This document shows, in pieces, positions 62,141-64,000 of a stretch of 64,000 bases of DNA (its first letter is position 1; each line of letters starts with the position of its first letter). Source of the stretch: MED660 sp002691025 (GTDB lineage Bacteria > Myxococcota_A > UBA9160 > UBA4427). Where the stretch lies: contig NHDZ02000034.1 in assembly GCA_002170485.2 (NCBI GenBank), forward strand, positions 37,607 to 101,606, given 5' to 3'. The position numbers and the translations under genes were made by a program. The notes beneath the pieces are model-generated. The model was not told the origin of the DNA, did no database searches, and saw only the letters and a list, made by a program, of their open reading frames with translations.

Positions 62141-63796
62141 TCAATCCAGCCACTCAAACCGCCATGTGCCTGATTCAAACGCGGCCGCCTCCCCGAGAAT
62201 CCTCTCGCGCTGTATTTCCTGACCGAAGCGGGGGAAATAGGGGTGGCTCTCGATTCGCCACTCGGCTTCGATGGGCAGGACCAGTCGCATCCTCCGACCT
62301 GACGGCAGAACCAGATGCGCTTCCGCACCCCCATCCTGATCATGTACCAAACGGGCCTGGATGCCTGGATGCAGGGGAAGAGACAGACGGACCGGCCTGC
62401 TCTGCCCTTCCAGACGATCTCGGATTTCCAGCCCATCGTTATCGAGTATGAAAGTCCGACAATGGATGGAATCCGGAGTCAGCCAACCGGCACAACTGGC
62501 TTCGACTCGATGTCCCGGTCGATGATCCTCGAGGACGACCCTTGGGCGCCCCCCTACGCGATGCGCCGACCAGATCTCCGACTGCTCAGCCCCGTCAATT
62601 TCCACCGTTGCGTGGGAAAGGGTGGCTCTCGCCAGCCCCCTGCGTTCGCCCACGACATACTCATGGACTCCCATTCCGGTCACCACTCGCTCTTCTCCGC
62701 ACGAAAGCTCAAACGCCAGGGCGTCACAGTGCGCATGACCCGGCTGATGCTCGGGCGAAGGCCCAGCCACCGAAGCAATCAGTACGAATTCATCGCTCTC
62801 AAGACGCGCATACCCGGTAGAGCCCAACAGTCCGGGAGAGAGCAGCGCATGGGGCGCGACCCCTAGCCCATGCGCGTATTCGACAAGACTTTGAAAGCGA
62901 GGCGCGATATCGAAAGCCGAGTCTGAAAACAGAGCGATATCACCATCTCGATGGCAGTAAAGCGCCAACGCGCCCAGTCCCCGAGAGCACACAGACTCCA
63001 GACCCTGAACCAATTCCGCGGAAGATCTTTCCGGACGCACTCGAGCCAGATTCAGGAGATCAAGAAGACTCTCAAGAAGCAGACTGTGGTACATGGGACT
63101 CCGCTCTTCGTGCCCCCCGTCATCATTGAACTGGAGATCCATTTCCCGAATCAGGGCCGAGCCATTGGCCAACCAACGATCGGCACGAGGTCCAGAAAAG
63201 AGCAAACCTGCGAAGACAAGCCCGACAAGGTTGGAAAGCAGATGATTGGCCAACAAGCGGAATTCCAGATTGGCTTGCAAGGCATCTGCTTGATTCGCCA
63301 TGGACATGGAAATGCGATTGAACTTCATCTCATCCAGACTGAGCGCATCGGGCATCAACAGGAGTTTTCCCCAACTCACAAGACGCAGGGAAATTGGATG
63401 CGGATCCCAGCCTACACCGGTCTCATGATTCCGAATCCAATCCAGAATCAGCTCTGTTCTCCGTTCGGGTGAAAGCGAACGTTCGCGAAGGTGATCGCAA
63501 TTATGCAGGTGATAGGCCCAGAGAGGCCCGGAAGCAGCATGTGACCAATCCATGCCCGACGAGAAGTCCACTCGCGTCTGGATCAGTTCGAGCACATCGC
63601 CTTCATGCCACCGCGCGTGGGCGGGCGCTTCCAGAAAGGGCCTGGGAAGAGGCCCCAGGGAAAGCTCGGCCAAGCCGGCATCGGAAGAAGGCCTTGAATA
63701 CCCCCGCAACATATGGGTGATCTGCGCTCGTAACTGCCTGGGCTGCAGGTGGCTCACCGTGCGAAGCAAAGTCGGGAAAAGGCGAAGGCCACTCAT
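62141..63796 (-). CDS. Heparinase II/III family protein
   Basis: A 551-residue protein of the heparinase II/III family. N-terminal alpha/alpha-toroid sequences include LWAYHLHNCDHLRE, GVGWDPHPISLRLVSWGKLL, ANLEFRLLANHLLSNLVGL and DGGHEERSPMYHSLLLESLL; the C-terminal beta part begins near VLIASVAGPSPEHQPGHAHCDALAFEL (metal/substrate region). No signal peptide is seen. Such proteins are common in EPS and O-antigen loci and are thought to modify or trim uronate polymers, which suits the uronate-forming genes here. Its ATG overlaps the rsmI stop (ATGA). Convergent with ligA. Confidence 0.85.
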   Translation of the reverse strand: MSGLRLFPTLLRTVSHLQPRQLRAQITHMLRGYSRPSSDAGLAELSLGPLPRPFLEAPAHARWHEGDVLELIQTRVDFSSGMDWSHAASGPLWAYHLHNCDHLRERSLSPERRTELILDWIRNHETGVGWDPHPISLRLVSWGKLLLMPDALSLDEMKFNRISMSMANQADALQANLEFRLLANHLLSNLVGLVFAGLLFSGPRADRWLANGSALIREMDLQFNDDGGHEERSPMYHSLLLESLLDLLNLARVRPERSSAELVQGLESVCSRGLGALALYCHRDGDIALFSDSAFDIAPRFQSLVEYAHGLGVAPHALLSPGLLGSTGYARLESDEFVLIASVAGPSPEHQPGHAHCDALAFELSCGEERVVTGMGVHEYVVGERRGLARATLSHATVEIDGAEQSEIWSAHRVGGRPRVVLEDHRPGHRVEASCAGWLTPDSIHCRTFILDNDGLEIRDRLEGQSRPVRLSLPLHPGIQARLVHDQDGGAEAHLVLPSGRRMRLVLPIEAEWRIESHPYFPRFGQEIQRERILGEAAAFESGTWRFEWLD

Positions 63797-64000
63797 TCGA
63801 TGGGCGTCCCCTTCGTGCCGAGAGTCTCGCGCATCGCCACCGCGCGCGCGTAGATCTCACGACGGGGCAACTCCGAGAGGGCGGAGAGTTGAGCGGCCAC
63901 CTCGCGTGGCCTCTTCCCCTGACTGATGAGTTCGCGAATCCGCTCTCCCACTTCCTGCTCCTCACCGAGCGCAAGGCGAAGGAACCGCTTGGCTTGCAGT
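63793..64000 (-). CDS. rsmI: RsmI, 16S rRNA (cytidine-1402 2'-O)-methyltransferase, C-terminal part
   Basis: Only the last 68 codons are inside the window. They read as two helical repeats ending in GKRPREVAAQLSALSELPRR, then EIYARAVAMRE and a short tail. The pattern (helix, x-K-x-A-A-x-x-x-S-x-x-T/L-x-x-x-R-x-x-x-Y) is that of the RsmI C-terminal HTH_45-like domain. The identification rests on this domain alone. The stop overlaps the heparinase-family start by 4 nt. Confidence 0.6.
   Translation of the reverse strand, partial: LQAKRFLRLALGEEQEVGERIRELISQGKRPREVAAQLSALSELPRREIYARAVAMRETLGTKGTPIE

Overview
The window reads as a chromosomal segment of a GC-rich Gram-negative bacterium. The strongest taxonomic hints are the run trmFO-xerC-hslV-hslU-argB-argF, an exosortase-linked (PEP-CTERM type) exopolysaccharide locus, DUF1329/DUF1214 proteins and a CaiB/BaiF CoA transferase. 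This mix fits a deltaproteobacterium in the old broad sense (Myxococcota, Binatota or a relative), but I cannot place it further without a search. The many isolated N bases cluster at about 0.9-4.9, 8-13, 15-20.5, 26-31 and 43.8-47.6 kb, which suggests a metagenome or low-depth consensus. No rRNA, tRNA or CRISPR was found.

Layout. 1-2.9 kb: a partial DUF1329 exported protein and a UbiB-family kinase. 2.9-13.4 kb: one long minus-strand housekeeping run, read from trmFO through xerC, hslV, hslU, a GAF response regulator, argB and argF to a J-domain protein paired with a lid-less Hsp70. 13.6-20 kb: small-molecule metabolism (type III CoA transferase, SDR, SnoaL-like and DUF1214 proteins) and a large secreted c-type cytochrome. 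20.4-23.3 kb: dprA, whose 3' end is the target of an integrated element. A 74-bp copy of the dprA tail lies on each side of a 1.7-kb segment that holds the first 25-odd codons of a P4-type integrase and one sulfatase-family lipoprotein gene. 23.4-26.7 kb: GreA-domain protein, GST, nicotinamidase and a LysM protein.

26.9-57.5 kb is an exopolysaccharide superlocus with two divergent arms. The minus arm holds an NtrC-type activator, export protein, outer-membrane barrel, chain-length determinant, ATPase, tyrosine kinase, WecA-like initiating transferase, Gmd, Ugd, mannose-1-P guanylyltransferase, a Crp/Fnr regulator and a PrsT-like TPR lipoprotein. The plus arm holds WecB, exosortase, EpsI, three glycosyltransferases, a DUF362 protein, a bi-domain oxidoreductase, an O-antigen ligase/polymerase and a sulfotransferase. 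A nucleotide-sugar epimerase and a further glycosyltransferase follow on the minus strand. A second NtrC-type activator with a soluble histidine kinase (57.6-59.9 kb) closes the region. ligA, a heparinase II/III-family gene and the 3' end of rsmI fill the remainder.

Together the EPS genes can supply GDP-mannose-derived, uronic-acid and ManNAc-type precursors, start synthesis on undecaprenyl phosphate, polymerise, control chain length and export the chain. Exosortase/EpsI would process partner proteins encoded elsewhere. The most unusual finding is the decayed integrative element that uses, and restores, the dprA 3' end.
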